Positions 17,487-29,772 of a DNA stretch of 64,000 nucleotides are shown one piece after another (position 1 is the stretch's first letter; every line of letters begins with the position of its first letter). Made by a program: the position numbers and the translations under genes. The stretch comes from Hydrogenophilales bacterium 28-61-23. Its GTDB lineage: Bacteria > Pseudomonadota > Gammaproteobacteria > Burkholderiales > Thiobacillaceae. A model generated the notes under the pieces. That model had not been told where the DNA came from, searched no databases, and saw only the letters and a program-made list of their open reading frames with translations. The DNA lies in the NCBI GenBank assembly GCA_002281555.1, contig NCGJ01000011.1, positions 1 to 64,000 of the forward strand, written 5' to 3'.

Positions 17487-19133
17487 ATGACCATCCGCAG
17501 CCTGCCGCCCCCCGATCTCAGCAAGACGAGCTTTCTGATCGTTGAAGACTTTGAAGGCATGCGCGCGATTCTGCGCGACATTCTCAACCGCGCCGGCACC
17601 GGGCGCATCGCCGAGGCATCCAGCGCGGTCAACGCCATCAGCATGCTCGAACGCACGCGTTACGACGTCATCTTGTGCGACCTGCATCTTGGCCAGGGTA
17701 AAAACGGGCAGGACATTCTGGAGGAAGCGCGCCATCGCGGCCTGCTCGCACCGCATGCGGTCTGGTTGATGGTCAGCTCGGAAAAAGCGGCCGAAATGGT
17801 CACTGGCACGGTCGAATCGCGCCCCGACGATTACCTGATAAAACCCATCACGGAAACCCTGCTATTCACTCGTCTGATCCGGCAAATCGCGAAGAAGCAG
17901 GCACTGGCGCCGATTGAAGCCGCCATGCGCGAGCACGAATACCTGAAAGCCCTGCGTCTGGCTGAAATCCAGCTTGAAGATAAACGTGCGCAAACACCGC
18001 ACATATGGGATCTGAAACGCCTGAAAGCCGAACTGGCCATGCACAGCGGCGAACACGGCATGGCCAAGGCGATCTACGAAGAGGCGCTCAACCTGCGCGA
18101 GCTGCCCTGGGCCCGGCTCGGGCTGGCCAAGATTCACTACAACGAAGGCCGCCTTAACGACGCCCATCGCGAACTCAAGGCAATCACCGATGGCAACCGC
18201 GCCTACCTCGAAGCACACGACTGGCTCGCGCGCACGCTGGACAAACTGGGCGACCTGGAAGGCGCGCAAGCCATGCTGGAACGTGCGCTTAAAACATCGC
18301 CGCGCGCGCCGCTGCGGCAATTGCATCTAGGTGAAGTCGCGCTGAAGCGCGGCGAGCTGACCGCCGCGGCCATGGCTTTTCAGAGCAGCATCGACCTGGC
18401 TCGCAAAACCCCGCTCAAATCGATGCAGCCGTATCTGGCGCTGTCGCAAACCCGGCTTGAGCAAAACGACACCAACGCCGCGCTCTCCACGCTGTCCGCG
18501 CTGTCCATCGACATGCACGACACACCGGCCGCGAAACTGCTCGCCAACGCCATGCAGATACCGGTTCGGCTGAAAAGCGGCGAGCGCAACCTGGCCCAGA
18601 ACTTGGCGCAAGACTTGGCAAAATTGCTCTGCTCGGAGGCGCAACACCTGCCCACGGAAGCCGTCTTCAACCTGGCCCCTCACCTGCTGGAACTGGGCGA
18701 CAAGGCCACCGCCAACGCGTTGCTGGGCAGTCTGGCCAGCAACCATCACGAACACCCGGAACACCTCGAACGCGCCCAGGCCATCTACACAGCGGCCGGC
18801 CTGGAAAGCGAAGGCCGCGAGGTGCTGCAAAGCGCCGCCCGCATCGCCACCGACATCATGAACCGGGGCGTCAAACTATCGCGCGAGGGCAACCTCGACG
18901 AGGCCATCGAGTTGACACGGGAAGCGCGCGCGCAAATGCCGAACAATGCCCGCCTGCTGCTCAATCATGCTTTTTTGTTGATCGCCTGGATGGAAAAAAA
19001 CGGCCGTGAATCCAGCCGCGTTCAAGAAGTGCGCGAATGCATCCAGATCGCTCGAAAACTGAAACCGGAAGAAAAACGCGCCGGCGAATTGCTGGCCCGG
19101 CTCGAACTGCTCGGCAACGACTTCGAGGTTTAA
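17487..19133 (+). CDS. Response regulator with a long TPR output region
   Basis: An N-terminal receiver (about residues 15-135, Asp in VILCDLHLG) is followed by roughly 400 residues of tetratricopeptide-like helical repeats (for example PWARLGLAKIHYNEGRLNDA and EAHDWLARTLDKLGDLEGAQ). No DNA-binding or enzymatic domain is seen, so output is probably by protein-protein contact. It pairs with the kinase just upstream. Similar receiver-TPR proteins are known in Pseudomonas and betaproteobacteria, but their targets are mostly undefined. Confidence 0.85.
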   Translation: MTIRSLPPPDLSKTSFLIVEDFEGMRAILRDILNRAGTGRIAEASSAVNAISMLERTRYDVILCDLHLGQGKNGQDILEEARHRGLLAPHAVWLMVSSEKAAEMVTGTVESRPDDYLIKPITETLLFTRLIRQIAKKQALAPIEAAMREHEYLKALRLAEIQLEDKRAQTPHIWDLKRLKAELAMHSGEHGMAKAIYEEALNLRELPWARLGLAKIHYNEGRLNDAHRELKAITDGNRAYLEAHDWLARTLDKLGDLEGAQAMLERALKTSPRAPLRQLHLGEVALKRGELTAAAMAFQSSIDLARKTPLKSMQPYLALSQTRLEQNDTNAALSTLSALSIDMHDTPAAKLLANAMQIPVRLKSGERNLAQNLAQDLAKLLCSEAQHLPTEAVFNLAPHLLELGDKATANALLGSLASNHHEHPEHLERAQAIYTAAGLESEGREVLQSAARIATDIMNRGVKLSREGNLDEAIELTREARAQMPNNARLLLNHAFLLIAWMEKNGRESSRVQEVRECIQIARKLKPEEKRAGELLARLELLGNDFEV

Positions 19134-19221
19134 GAATGGGCCGAAAAACATCCGCCACCACGCTGCCACACGACGCCCGCCAGCGCCTGCTCGTTTGGCG
19201 CCACTGGCGCGGATAGCCATG

Positions 19222-19259
19222 AAAAAAGCCGCCTCGGTTATAGCCGAGGCGGCTTTTTC
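19222..19259. terminator. Bidirectional terminator between the TPR regulator and rplS
   Basis: AAAAAAGCCGCCTCGG and CCGAGGCGGCTTTTT form a perfect 11-base stem with a short loop (TTATAG) and runs of A and T on opposite sides. It serves both converging transcripts. Confidence 0.92.
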
Positions 19260-19275
19260 GTCGGGCTGGCAGGCT

Positions 19276-19659
19276 TTAAACCTTGGCCGCGCGCTTGTGG
19301 AAGTCGAGCTTTTCTTTGATACGAGCCGACTTGCCTGAGCGATCGCGCAGATAGTAAAGCTTGGCGCGACGCACATCGCCGCGACGCTTCACTTCAACGG
19401 CGGCCAGCATCGGCGAATAGGTCTGGAAAGTCCGCTCGACACCTTCGCCGGCAGAAATTTTGCGCACGGTAAAGGCGGAGTTGAGGCCGCGGTTACGCTT
19501 GGCGATCACCACACCTTCATAAGCCTGCAAACGCTCACGATTGCCTTCCTTGACCTTCACTTGCACCACGACGGTATCGCCAGGCGCGAAAGGAGGCAGT
19601 ACCTTGCCGACCGACAGGCGGGCGATCTCTTCATTTTCAATTTGTTCGATGATGTTCAT
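19276..19659 (-). CDS. rplS: 50S ribosomal protein L19
   Basis: L19 lies at the subunit interface of the ribosome and takes part in bridge B8. The 127-residue protein begins [12 protein letters not shown] and contains the conserved [23 protein letters not shown], split here as two adjacent blocks, plus the [11 protein letters not shown] and [18 protein letters not shown] segments. It is the last gene of the rpsP-rimM-trmD-rplS operon, which is conserved across bacteria. Confidence 0.97.
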   Translation of the reverse strand: MNIIEQIENEEIARLSVGKVLPPFAPGDTVVVQVKVKEGNRERLQAYEGVVIAKRNRGLNSAFTVRKISAGEGVERTFQTYSPMLAAVEVKRRGDVRRAKLYYLRDRSGKSARIKEKLDFHKRAAKV

Positions 19660-19730
19660 CTTCGTTTCCTTGCACGAAAGTAGGCGGTATAGGTTTCGTA
19701 AAACATGCCGCCGTTTCTAAATGGCCCGGA

Positions 19731-20525
19731 TTATTCCGGGCCGGTTTCCCGGTGGTTTTCACCGAGTAATTCCGTTAACAGTTCCAACTCCACCGGGCTC
19801 ATCGCCCGATGTTCAAGCAAATCCGGTCGCCTCCGCGCGGTTCGGCTCAACGCCTGGCGCAAACGCCAACGCGAGACTTCCGCATGGTTGCCGCCGCGTA
19901 ACACCGGTGGCGACTTCAAACCGAGATAATCCTCGGGCCGGGTGTAATGCGGGCAATCGAGCAAACCATCGGCGAAGGAATCTTCCCTGGCCGAATCGGC
20001 ATGCCCCAGCGCCCCCGGAATCTGGCGTATCACCGCATCGAGCAACACCATCGCCGGCAACTCGCCGCCGGAGAGCACGTAATCGCCGATGGAAACCTCC
20101 TCCAGCCGATGCCGCGCAAACACCCGTTCGTCGATTCCTTCATACCGCCCGGCCAACAACACCAGGGCCGGTTCCCGCACCAACTCTTCCACCAGCGCCT
20201 GATCCAGGCGTCGCCCCTGCGGCGACAGATAAATCATGCGTGGCGCCACGACACCCCGGCGCAGCAACTCGGTTTTGACCGCGGTCAACGCCAGATCCAG
20301 CGGCTCCACCAACATCACCATACCGGGACCGCCACCAAAAGGCCTGTCGTCGACGGTGTGGTAATTGTCCTGCGTGAAATCCCGGGGATTCCAGAATTTC
20401 ACACAGCACAACTGCTGCTTGACCGCTCTGCCGCTGACGCCAAACTGGGTCAATGCGGCAAACATCTCAGGAAACAAGGTAATCACATGAAACTGCGCGC
20501 GATGCCGAGGCGCCTGGTTCGCCAA
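19731..20525 (-). CDS. trmD: tRNA (guanine-N1)-methyltransferase TrmD
   Basis: TrmD methylates G37 of tRNAs that read proline, leucine and arginine CNN codons and so prevents +1 frameshifts. The protein has the family's opening block [11 protein letters not shown], the [12 protein letters not shown] segment and the knotted SAM-site pieces ([33 protein letters not shown]). No ATG is in place. A TTG at 20525, a GTG at 20486 and an ATG at 20576 inside rimM are all possible. I chose the TTG because it lies just after the rimM stop and keeps the residues before FHVITLFP. The exact start is unsure. Confidence 0.92.
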   Translation of the reverse strand: MANQAPRHRAQFHVITLFPEMFAALTQFGVSGRAVKQQLCCVKFWNPRDFTQDNYHTVDDRPFGGGPGMVMLVEPLDLALTAVKTELLRRGVVAPRMIYLSPQGRRLDQALVEELVREPALVLLAGRYEGIDERVFARHRLEEVSIGDYVLSGGELPAMVLLDAVIRQIPGALGHADSAREDSFADGLLDCPHYTRPEDYLGLKSPPVLRGGNHAEVSRWRLRQALSRTARRRPDLLEHRAMSPVELELLTELLGENHRETGPE

Positions 20526-20538
20526 CTCGCTTCCCGAC

Positions 20539-21069
20539 TTAATAATCCAGCCCCCAATCCACCACGATCCGCCTGGCATCCAGATCGACCGTTTGGACCA
20601 AAGCCGCGACAAACGGAATCAACCGCTCTTTCGGCCTTGACTCATACTCGCCCACGACCTTGAGCACTTCATGCGCCCCGGTTTCCATCAAGCCCGCTAC
20701 CCGCCCCAGCACATCGCCCTGAAGATTCACAACCTCAAGGCCGGTAAGCTGGTCCCAGTAGTACTCGCCTTCAGCCGGTTGGGGCAATTCATTGCGCTCA
20801 ACCGCGACCTCATAGCTCTGAAGCAATTCGGCGGCATTTCGGTCACCGATGCCTTCCAGGCAAGCCAGAACGGTCTGGCCATGTACCTTGCCTTCGAGCA
20901 AACGGTAACTGCGCCATTGCCCCTGCTTGCCCAAATGCCAGTGCGGATAATCCAGCAGGCTGCCGACATCCTGGGTAAAAGGTTGAATCTTGAGCCAACC
21001 GCTTACCGCATACGGAGCGGCAACCCGCCCCATTACCACCAGATCTTCAGGCGGCAGCGATGACGCCAC
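20539..21069 (-). CDS. rimM: 16S rRNA processing protein RimM
   Basis: RimM binds the 30S head near S19 and is needed for efficient maturation of the 3' major domain of 16S rRNA. The sequence shows [18 protein letters not shown] at the start of the RimM domain, the [11 protein letters not shown] segment at the beginning of the PRC barrel, and [23 protein letters not shown] at the C-terminus. Several starts compete: GTG at 21069 (used here, overlapping rpsP by 23 bases), GTG at 21039 and ATG at 21033. None has a clear ribosome site; length would be 166-176 residues, all normal. Confidence 0.93.
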   Translation of the reverse strand: MASSLPPEDLVVMGRVAAPYAVSGWLKIQPFTQDVGSLLDYPHWHLGKQGQWRSYRLLEGKVHGQTVLACLEGIGDRNAAELLQSYEVAVERNELPQPAEGEYYWDQLTGLEVVNLQGDVLGRVAGLMETGAHEVLKVVGEYESRPKERLIPFVAALVQTVDLDARRIVVDWGLDY

Positions 21070-21298
21070 TGCGCACGATCCGGGCAACGGTATCGGAAGT
21101 CTGCGCGCCGACGCCCTTCCAGTAGTCCAGGCGATCCTGGTTGATGCGGAGTTTCTCCGCATTGCCGGAAGCGACCGGGTTGTAAAAACCGATGCGCTCG
21201 ATGAAGCGTCCATCGCGACGATCGCGAGAATCGGCTACGACGATGTTGTAGAAGGGGCGTTTCTTGGAACCGCCGCGGGCAAGACGAATGGTGACCAT
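21047..21298 (-). CDS. rpsP: 30S ribosomal protein S16
   Basis: S16 is an early-binding protein of the 30S body. The 83-residue protein begins [20 protein letters not shown] and contains [14 protein letters not shown], both diagnostic. The ATG at 21298 is preceded by AGAGGAC; the frame stays open further upstream, but no homologue extends there. It is the first gene of the rpsP-rimM-trmD-rplS operon. Confidence 0.97.
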   Translation of the reverse strand: MVTIRLARGGSKKRPFYNIVVADSRDRRDGRFIERIGFYNPVASGNAEKLRINQDRLDYWKGVGAQTSDTVARIVRSGVIAAA

Positions 21299-21449
21299 GT
21301 TGTTGCTGTCCTCTGAGCCTGTTGCCGACCGGACAGGCCGACAAAACCGGAAAAGCCGCGCATTATATAGAGCGCGGCCGATCCATCCAAGTGTTTGTTT
21401 TACCAGGCACCGTTTCGCCGAATCCGATACGCGCGGCAAAACGCCAGGA

Positions 21450-21935
21450 TCAGTCGCGGAAATTCTGATATTGCAGTGGAAAATCGGTAATGCTCTTGCG
21501 CACCAGGGCAATCGCATCCTGCAGAATGTCGCGTTTGGCGCCGGAAACACGCACGCTTTCGCCCTGGATACTGGCGGTCACCTTCATTTTCGAATCCTTG
21601 AGCAGCCTGACGATCTTCTTGCTCAATTCCGTTTCCAGGCCGCTCTTCAGCGTCGCCGTGCGCTTGACCTTGTTGCCGGACACCTTCTCGCTGTTGCCCA
21701 ACTCCATGCAGCGGATATCGACGCCGCGTTTGATCAGCTTGCCGTTGAGCACTTCCTGCACCTGATCGAGTTTGAAATCGTCATCGGCAAAGAGCGTCAA
21801 CACCAGTTCGGCCTGCTCAACGCGCGCGTCGGACCCCTTGAAGTCGAAGCGGTTGGCGACTTCCTTGTTGGCTTGCTCGACGGCATTCTTGATTTCCGGT
21901 TTATCCAGCTCGGATACGATATCGAAGGAAGGCAT
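21450..21935 (-). CDS. yajQ: YajQ family nucleotide-binding protein
   Basis: The 161-residue protein begins [19 protein letters not shown] and has the family's [10 protein letters not shown] segment and two ferredoxin-like half-domains. YajQ homologues in Xanthomonas and Pseudomonas bind cyclic di-GMP and influence virulence and gene expression, so it may be one more element of the c-di-GMP network in this window. The length is typical. It stands alone, convergent with nothing, and reads away from rpoZ. Confidence 0.95.
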   Translation of the reverse strand: MPSFDIVSELDKPEIKNAVEQANKEVANRFDFKGSDARVEQAELVLTLFADDDFKLDQVQEVLNGKLIKRGVDIRCMELGNSEKVSGNKVKRTATLKSGLETELSKKIVRLLKDSKMKVTASIQGESVRVSGAKRDILQDAIALVRKSITDFPLQYQNFRD

Positions 21936-22037
21936 GGCATTTTCCTGTTACAAGTACAAACGGGGCGCGATTATAGGGTTTGGCATCGTACTCGTTTAAA
22001 ATCACCGATCTTTCACCGAAAACAAAAAGGCAACACC

Positions 22038-22244
22038 ATGGCTCGCGTTACCGTCGACGACTGCATCAAACATATTCCCAATCGCTTTGAAATGACGCTG
22101 GTTGCCGCTTATCGCGCACGCCAGATTTCCACCGGCTCGACCCCGCGCGTGGAACCTGAAAAAGACAAACCCGCCGTGCTGGCGCTACGCGAAATCGCGG
22201 AAGGCCTGACCGGGGTGGAAATCCTGAAAAAAGGTTCGTACTAA
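22038..22244 (+). CDS. rpoZ: RNA polymerase omega subunit
   Basis: Omega helps assemble RNA polymerase and forms part of the ppGpp site 1. The 68-residue protein begins [20 protein letters not shown] and has the conserved ALREIAEGL segment. An AAAAAGG stretch lies before the ATG. spoT follows 23 bases downstream, a pairing seen across proteobacteria; gmk, which often precedes rpoZ, is not here. Confidence 0.96.
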   Translation: MARVTVDDCIKHIPNRFEMTLVAAYRARQISTGSTPRVEPEKDKPAVLALREIAEGLTGVEILKKGSY

Positions 22245-22267
22245 ACGTCCAACCCGAAAGCCGCCCC

Positions 22268-24403
22268 ATGCAGCCAGCCAACCCGCTGTCCATGCTGCCC
22301 GAGGCGGCGGCATACCTCAGCGAGGCGGATAAAAACGCCTTTGCGCGCGCCTACCAATATTCCGCCACGGCACATGAGGGACAGTTCCGCAAAGGCGGCG
22401 CGCCCTACATCACGCACCCATTGGCGGTTGCGGAAATACTCGCCAGTTGGCATCTCGACGGGCAAACCCTGATTGCCGCCCTGCTCCACGACGTCGTCGA
22501 AGACACCGGAATCAGCACTGAAGAAATCGCCCGTGAATTTGGGAAATCCGTCGCGCAACTGGTCGATGGCGTCACCAAACTGGACAAAATCCATTTCGAA
22601 GACAAGGCCCAGGCGCAGGCGGAAAACTTCCGCAAAATGCTGCTGGCCATGGCGCGCGATGTCCGCGTCATATTGATCAAGTTAGCCGACCGGCTGCACA
22701 ACATGCGCACGCTGGATGCCATGCAAGCGGAAAAAGTCAGCCGCATCGCCCAGGAAACGCTGGAAATCTACGCCCCCATCGCCAATCGGCTTGGACTCAA
22801 CAAGGTCTATCAGGAACTCGAAGACATCGCCTTCGTGCATCTGCACCCGAACCGATACAAAGTCATCGAAAAAGCGGTGAAGTCGGCGCGCGGCAACCGC
22901 AAGGAAATCGTCGACAAGATCACCACCGCGATCGAGGCCAAACTACTGGGGTGCAAAATTCCGGCCAAAATACGCGGCCGCGAAAAACATCTCTACAGCA
23001 TCTATCGCAAGATGCAGGAAAAGCACCTCGCCTTTTCCGAAGTATTCGACATTTACGGCTTCCGCATCGTGGTCGAAGACGAACGCAGTTGCTACCTGAC
23101 ACTGGGCGCCCTGCATGCGCTCTACAAACCCATCCCCGGCAAGTTCAAGGATTACATCGCCATTCCCAAACCGAATGGCTACCAATCCCTGCACACCACC
23201 TTGTTCGGCCCTTACGGCGCGCCGCTGGAAGTCCAGATTCGCACCCAGGAAATGCACCGTATCGCCGAAGCGGGCGTGGCCTCGCACTGGCTCTACAAAA
23301 CCGGCGACACCTCGCTGTCCGAAGTGCAGCGCAAAACGCATCAATGGATGCAGAGCCTGCTCGATATCCAGGCCGACAGCCGCGACTCGGCCGAATTCCT
23401 CGAACACATCAAGGTCGACCTGTTCCCGGACGAGGTTTACGTATTCACCCCGAAAGGCCGCATCGTCGCCCTGCCGCGTGGCGCGACCGCGGTCGACTTC
23501 GCCTACAACGTGCATACCGACGTCGGCAACCACTGCGTCGGCGCCAAGATCAACGGCGAATTCATGCCGCTGTCGACGCCGCTTAAAAACGGTGATCGGG
23601 TCGAAATACTCACTTCGGAATCGGCCCGGCCGAATCCCGCCTGGGCCCACTTCGCCCACACCGGCAAAGCGCGCGCGCACATCCGCAGCGCCTTGAAAAA
23701 CACCCACCGGCACGAATCCGAACAACTGGGCGAGCAGTTATTGATTCAGGCCATACGCGCCCTCGGCCATGCCGACATCAGCGAGCATCAGTGGGAGCAT
23801 CACCAGAAAGAGAACGGCCGCTCCCGGATCGACACACTGGCCGACATCGGCCTGGGCAAAAAACTGGCATTCGTGGTGGCGCGCCAACTCCTGACCCAAG
23901 ATCACGACACGCTCGCCCGCAGCCAGACCGGGCCCATGCTGATCCGGGGCGCGGAAGGCATCGCCGTGCGTCTGGGCAAATGCTGCCGCCCGATCCCGGG
24001 CGACCCGATCATCGGCCAGATCAAGAAAGACCATGGACTGGTCATCCACACCCACGATTGCACCCAAGTGCGCCATTACCGCGACGACCCGGAAAAGTGG
24101 GTCGATGTCGCCTGGTCGGCCGAACTCGACAAATTGTTCGAAGTCGGCATCCGCATCATCGTCGCCAACCAGCGCGGTGTACTGGCCAAAGTCGCCTCGG
24201 CCATCGCCAACGAAGGTTCCGACATCGACAACGTCCATATGGAAGAAGAAGCCGGCGCTTACACCAGCCTCTACTTCACCGTCAGCGTGCAGAACCGCCT
24301 GCACCTCGCCCGCCTGATGCGCGCCTTGCGCGGTCTGCCGGAAGTCATTCGGCTGCAAAGACTGAAAAGCAAATCCGAAGAACAGCGCGCCCACGGCGCC
24401 TAG
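22268..24403 (+). CDS. spoT: Bifunctional (p)ppGpp synthetase/hydrolase
   Basis: This enzyme makes and breaks the stringent-response alarmone. The 711-residue chain shows an HD hydrolase domain (about 40-200, HDVVEDTG intact, so hydrolysis is likely active), a synthetase domain (about 235-350, with FKDYIAIPKPNGYQSLHTT), a TGS domain (about 390-455, VFTPKGRIVALPRGATAVDFAY), a zinc-finger/helical region, and a C-terminal ACT domain (about 635-705). The intact hydrolase motif separates it from RelA. It follows rpoZ directly. Confidence 0.95.
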   Translation: MQPANPLSMLPEAAAYLSEADKNAFARAYQYSATAHEGQFRKGGAPYITHPLAVAEILASWHLDGQTLIAALLHDVVEDTGISTEEIAREFGKSVAQLVDGVTKLDKIHFEDKAQAQAENFRKMLLAMARDVRVILIKLADRLHNMRTLDAMQAEKVSRIAQETLEIYAPIANRLGLNKVYQELEDIAFVHLHPNRYKVIEKAVKSARGNRKEIVDKITTAIEAKLLGCKIPAKIRGREKHLYSIYRKMQEKHLAFSEVFDIYGFRIVVEDERSCYLTLGALHALYKPIPGKFKDYIAIPKPNGYQSLHTTLFGPYGAPLEVQIRTQEMHRIAEAGVASHWLYKTGDTSLSEVQRKTHQWMQSLLDIQADSRDSAEFLEHIKVDLFPDEVYVFTPKGRIVALPRGATAVDFAYNVHTDVGNHCVGAKINGEFMPLSTPLKNGDRVEILTSESARPNPAWAHFAHTGKARAHIRSALKNTHRHESEQLGEQLLIQAIRALGHADISEHQWEHHQKENGRSRIDTLADIGLGKKLAFVVARQLLTQDHDTLARSQTGPMLIRGAEGIAVRLGKCCRPIPGDPIIGQIKKDHGLVIHTHDCTQVRHYRDDPEKWVDVAWSAELDKLFEVGIRIIVANQRGVLAKVASAIANEGSDIDNVHMEEEAGAYTSLYFTVSVQNRLHLARLMRALRGLPEVIRLQRLKSKSEEQRAHGA

Positions 24404-24448
24404 CAAAATGCCGTCACCCCGGGCGAGCCCGCCCCAGAAAGCGCCATC

Positions 24449-25663
24449 GTGAACCTCAAGTCCGGACTGGACGCCAGCCGTTTTCCCGGCTGGTTGATCA
24501 TCCTGGGCGCGCTGACCGCCATCGGCCCGCTCTCCATCGACATGTATCTGCCCGCTTTCGCGGCAATCGAGCGGGATTTGCACGCGCCCGCCGGCGGCGC
24601 CGAACTCACGCTGGCCGGATTTTTCATCGGCATGGCCTGCGGCCAACTGGTCTGGGGGCCGCTGTCCGACCGCTTCGGCCGCAAACCGCCCCTCTATGCC
24701 GGACTGGCGCTGTTCGCGCTGGCTTCCCTCGGCTGCGCCTTGACCGACGACATCGCCGCCCTCACCGTCTGGCGCATCCTGCAAGCGCTGGGCGGTTCCG
24801 CCGGCATGGTCATCGCCCGCGCCGTGGTGCGCGACCGCTGCGGCGCGCGCGAATCGGCGCGCGCCTTTTCCACGTTGATTCTGGTCATGGGCCTGGCCCC
24901 GATCCTGGCCCCGATCATCGGCGGCTGGGTGGTCACGGAACTCGGATGGCGCGCCATCTTCTTCCTGCTGTTCGCCTTCGCGCTGGCCTGTTTGCTGGCA
25001 ATCCGCCTCGGCCTGCAAGAAAGCCATGGCACCCGCCACGAACCGCCCCTGAACGCACGGCGCATCGCGAGCGACTACGCCGGACTGTTCGCCAGCCGCG
25101 CCTTCCTCGGTTACACCTTGAGCGGCGGCCTGGCCATGGCCGGCATGTTCGCCTACATCGCCGGCTCGCCCTTCGTATTGATCCAGTTGAACGGCATCCC
25201 GCCGGCGCACTTTGGCTGGGCCTTCGGCATCAACGCGCTCGGCTTCGTCGCCGCCAGCCAGATCAACGCGCGCAGCCTGAAAAGCCACGCGCCGACGGCG
25301 ATGTTGCGGCGCGCGCTATGGATTCCGGCCGGCGCCGGCCTGACCCTGGCCGGCCTCGCCTACACCGGCGCGGCGACGCTGCCGCTGACCCTGATCTGCA
25401 TGTTCCTGTACGTCGCCAGTCTCGGCTTCATCGCGCCCAACTCCAGCGCCAGCGCGCTGGCCACCCACGGCCAACGCGCCGGCACCGCCTCCGCCCTGAT
25501 GGGCGCACTGCAATTCGGCCTCGCCACGCTTACCGGCATCGGCATCAGCCGGCTGCACGACGGCAGCGCCCGCCCGCTCGCGCTACTGCTCGCCATCTGC
25601 GGCGTCGGCGCCTGGCTGCTGCATCGCTGGCTGGTACATCCGCATGATCGGCAGCATGGCTAA
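24449..25663 (+). CDS. Bcr/CflA family multidrug efflux transporter
   Basis: The 404-residue protein has twelve predicted membrane helices and the marks of the 12-TMS drug:H+ antiporter subfamily of the major facilitator superfamily: GPLSIDMYLPAF in helix 1, GPLSDRFGRKPPL as motif A and the GLAPILAPIIGGW region in helix 5. Bcr/CflA members export bicyclomycin, chloramphenicol or sulfonamides, but the substrate cannot be read from sequence. It begins with GTG at 24449, 46 bases after spoT. Confidence 0.9.
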   Translation: MNLKSGLDASRFPGWLIILGALTAIGPLSIDMYLPAFAAIERDLHAPAGGAELTLAGFFIGMACGQLVWGPLSDRFGRKPPLYAGLALFALASLGCALTDDIAALTVWRILQALGGSAGMVIARAVVRDRCGARESARAFSTLILVMGLAPILAPIIGGWVVTELGWRAIFFLLFAFALACLLAIRLGLQESHGTRHEPPLNARRIASDYAGLFASRAFLGYTLSGGLAMAGMFAYIAGSPFVLIQLNGIPPAHFGWAFGINALGFVAASQINARSLKSHAPTAMLRRALWIPAGAGLTLAGLAYTGAATLPLTLICMFLYVASLGFIAPNSSASALATHGQRAGTASALMGALQFGLATLTGIGISRLHDGSARPLALLLAICGVGAWLLHRWLVHPHDRQHG

Positions 25664-25742
25664 AACCTTGCTCGAATCAGCGTTGAACCGCGGACACTGA
25701 ACATGGCATAACCGTGCCGCCATTCAAACCCGGAAACCGAAC

Positions 25743-26345
25743 ATGAAGCCTTACGCCGAATCCAGCGAACAGAATCGCGCCCCCATTCAAGCCGTGCTGG
25801 AAGACGTTTTCGCCGACCGCAAAATGGTGTTGGAAATCGCCAGTGGCACCGGCCAGCACGCGGTTTACTTCGGCCAGGCCCTGCCGCATCTGACCTGGCA
25901 GACCAGCGAGTTGCCCGACAACCACGCCGGCATCCAGGCCTGGCTGGACGAGGCCGGGCTGGCCAACGTGCTGCCGCCGGTCGTTATCGACGTCAACGAC
26001 GCGCCTTGGCCGGTCGAGCCGGTGGATGCCATTTTCAACGCCAATACCGTGCACATCGTCGCCTGGCCGGCGGTTGAGCGGATGTTCGCCGGCATCGGCC
26101 GCGTTCTCGCCGTCGGCGGCATCCTGTGCCTCTACGGGCCGTTCAACTACGGCGGCCAGTTCACCTCGGAAAGCAATGCGCGCTTCGATGTCTGGCTGAA
26201 AGGCCGCGATCCGGCCAGCGGCGTGCGCGATTTCGAGGCGATCAACCGACTCGCCGAAGCGCAGGGTCTGACGCTGGTGAAAGATATCGCCATGCCGAGC
26301 AACAACCGGACGCTGGTCTGGCAACGCACGCTGGAACCCCGTTGA
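25743..26345 (+). CDS. DUF938 SAM-dependent methyltransferase-like protein
   Basis: The 200-residue protein begins MKPYAESSEQNRAPI and continues with LEIASGTGQHAVYFGQALP, the SAM-binding GxGxG-like loop of this family (about residues 33-50). YGPFNYGGQFTSESNARFD is another family block. The substrate is not known. Its stop overlaps the TTG start of the next gene, so the two are probably co-translated. Confidence 0.88.
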   Translation: MKPYAESSEQNRAPIQAVLEDVFADRKMVLEIASGTGQHAVYFGQALPHLTWQTSELPDNHAGIQAWLDEAGLANVLPPVVIDVNDAPWPVEPVDAIFNANTVHIVAWPAVERMFAGIGRVLAVGGILCLYGPFNYGGQFTSESNARFDVWLKGRDPASGVRDFEAINRLAEAQGLTLVKDIAMPSNNRTLVWQRTLEPR

Positions 26346-27484
26346 AGCTACGTATCGTCGAGAACCTGGCCGAGATTCCGGCCGCGCAATGGGACGCCCT
26401 GCGGCAAAAAAGCCCGAACAACAATCCGTTTCTCGCGCACGCCTTTCTGCTCGCCCTGCAGGACAGCGGCTGCGCCACGCCGGCCACCGGCTGGCGCGCG
26501 CAATTTCTCACGCTCTGGGCGGAGGAACGGCTCGTCGGCGCGATGCCGCTCTATTTCAAGACCCATTCCTGGGGCGAGTTCGTGTTCGACTGGGCCTGGG
26601 CCGAGGCCTATCAGCGCCATGGCCTGAGTTATTACCCCAAGCTGGTTTCCTCCGTGCCGTTCACGCCTGTCACCGGCGCGCGGTTGCTGGCCGAATCCGA
26701 CGCGGCGCGCGCGCAATTGATCGCCGCCGCGCTGGAACTGGCGCGCGACAGTAGCGCTTCCTCGTTGCACATGCTGTTTCCGCCCGAAACCCAAGCGCGG
26801 GAAATGCGGCAACAAGGCATGTTGCTGCGCCAGGGCGTGCAATTGCACTGGAACAATCCGGGCTATGCCGATTTCGCCGAGTACCTGGCCGGCATGAAGC
26901 GCGACAAGCGCAAGAAAATCCAGCAGGAGCGGCGCCGCGTCAACGACGCCGGCATCGTTTTCCAGCATCTGCGCGGCGAGCAGATTGCACCGCAGCACTG
27001 GGAATTCTTCATGCGCTGCTATACGCGCACGCACCGGCAATTCAATTCACCGCTCGCGTTGAACCTGGATTTCTTCCTGCGCATCGGCCAGGCCATGCCG
27101 GAAAACATTCTGCTCATCGTCGCGCTGAAAGACGACGAAGCCATCGCCAGCGCGTTTAATTTGTACGACGACCATGCGCTGTACGGCCGTTCCTGGGGCA
27201 CGCTGGAATATCACGACGGCCTGCATTTCGAAACCTGCTACTACCAGGCCATCGAGTTCTGCATCGCCAACAAGATCGCCACCTTCGAAGGCGGCGCCCA
27301 GGGCGAACACAAGCTCGCGCGCGGCTTCCTGCCGGTCACCACCTGGTCGGCGCACTGGCTGGCGCACCCGCGCTTCTCGAACGCTGTGGAGGAGTTTTTG
27401 CAGCGCGAAACCGGCGGCATCGAGCGCTATGTCGACGAACTGAACGAAAACAGTCCGTTCAAGCGTTTACCGGCCCACGAATAA
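26342..27484 (+). CDS. GNAT-fold acyltransferase-like protein (DUF482/peptidogalycan type)
   Basis: The 380-residue protein matches the large COG3146-like family related to FemABX acyltransferases: NPFLAHAFLLALQDSG near the N-terminus, YFKTHSWGEFVFDWAWAEAY, RRDKRK-type basic segment (KRDKRKKIQQERRRV) and EGGAQGEHKLARGF near the C-terminus. Function is undefined. A TTG at 26342 that overlaps the previous stop (TTGA) starts the frame at KLRIVENLAEIPAAQWD, as homologues do. Confidence 0.82.
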   Translation: MKLRIVENLAEIPAAQWDALRQKSPNNNPFLAHAFLLALQDSGCATPATGWRAQFLTLWAEERLVGAMPLYFKTHSWGEFVFDWAWAEAYQRHGLSYYPKLVSSVPFTPVTGARLLAESDAARAQLIAAALELARDSSASSLHMLFPPETQAREMRQQGMLLRQGVQLHWNNPGYADFAEYLAGMKRDKRKKIQQERRRVNDAGIVFQHLRGEQIAPQHWEFFMRCYTRTHRQFNSPLALNLDFFLRIGQAMPENILLIVALKDDEAIASAFNLYDDHALYGRSWGTLEYHDGLHFETCYYQAIEFCIANKIATFEGGAQGEHKLARGFLPVTTWSAHWLAHPRFSNAVEEFLQRETGGIERYVDELNENSPFKRLPAHE

Positions 27485-27527
27485 GCGCAAGCCCGATAAG
27501 GGCAAGCCCGGACACGCATCGTTGAAC

Positions 27528-27548
27528 GCCCTTTCAAGTTGAAAGGGC
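27528..27548. repeat. 21-base perfect palindrome upstream of the ABC-F gene
   Basis: GCCCTTTCAA and TTGAAAGGGC are exact inverted copies around a single central G. No T-run follows, so it is either a weak terminator for the upstream gene or a protein-binding site. Confidence 0.5.
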
Positions 27549-27605
27549 CGCCGATCGCGTTATTTGCCGCGCGGCTTTGCGGTCTGGCGGCGATAATCGC
27601 GCCCC

Positions 27606-29594
<1,989 letters not shown>

Positions 29595-29772
29595 GTAACG
29601 CGGTCGGCCCGACGCTTGAGTTCAACGACGGGTTCCAATCTGCAAACACGACGACAGCGACGCGCTTGAACGCCACGCGCATCGACTACAGCCCGCCCGT
29701 GCGGCGTATTCGATAGCAGCCAAAATATCGAAAATACAGAAATGACCTGAGAGCAACGAGAGAGCGATAGAA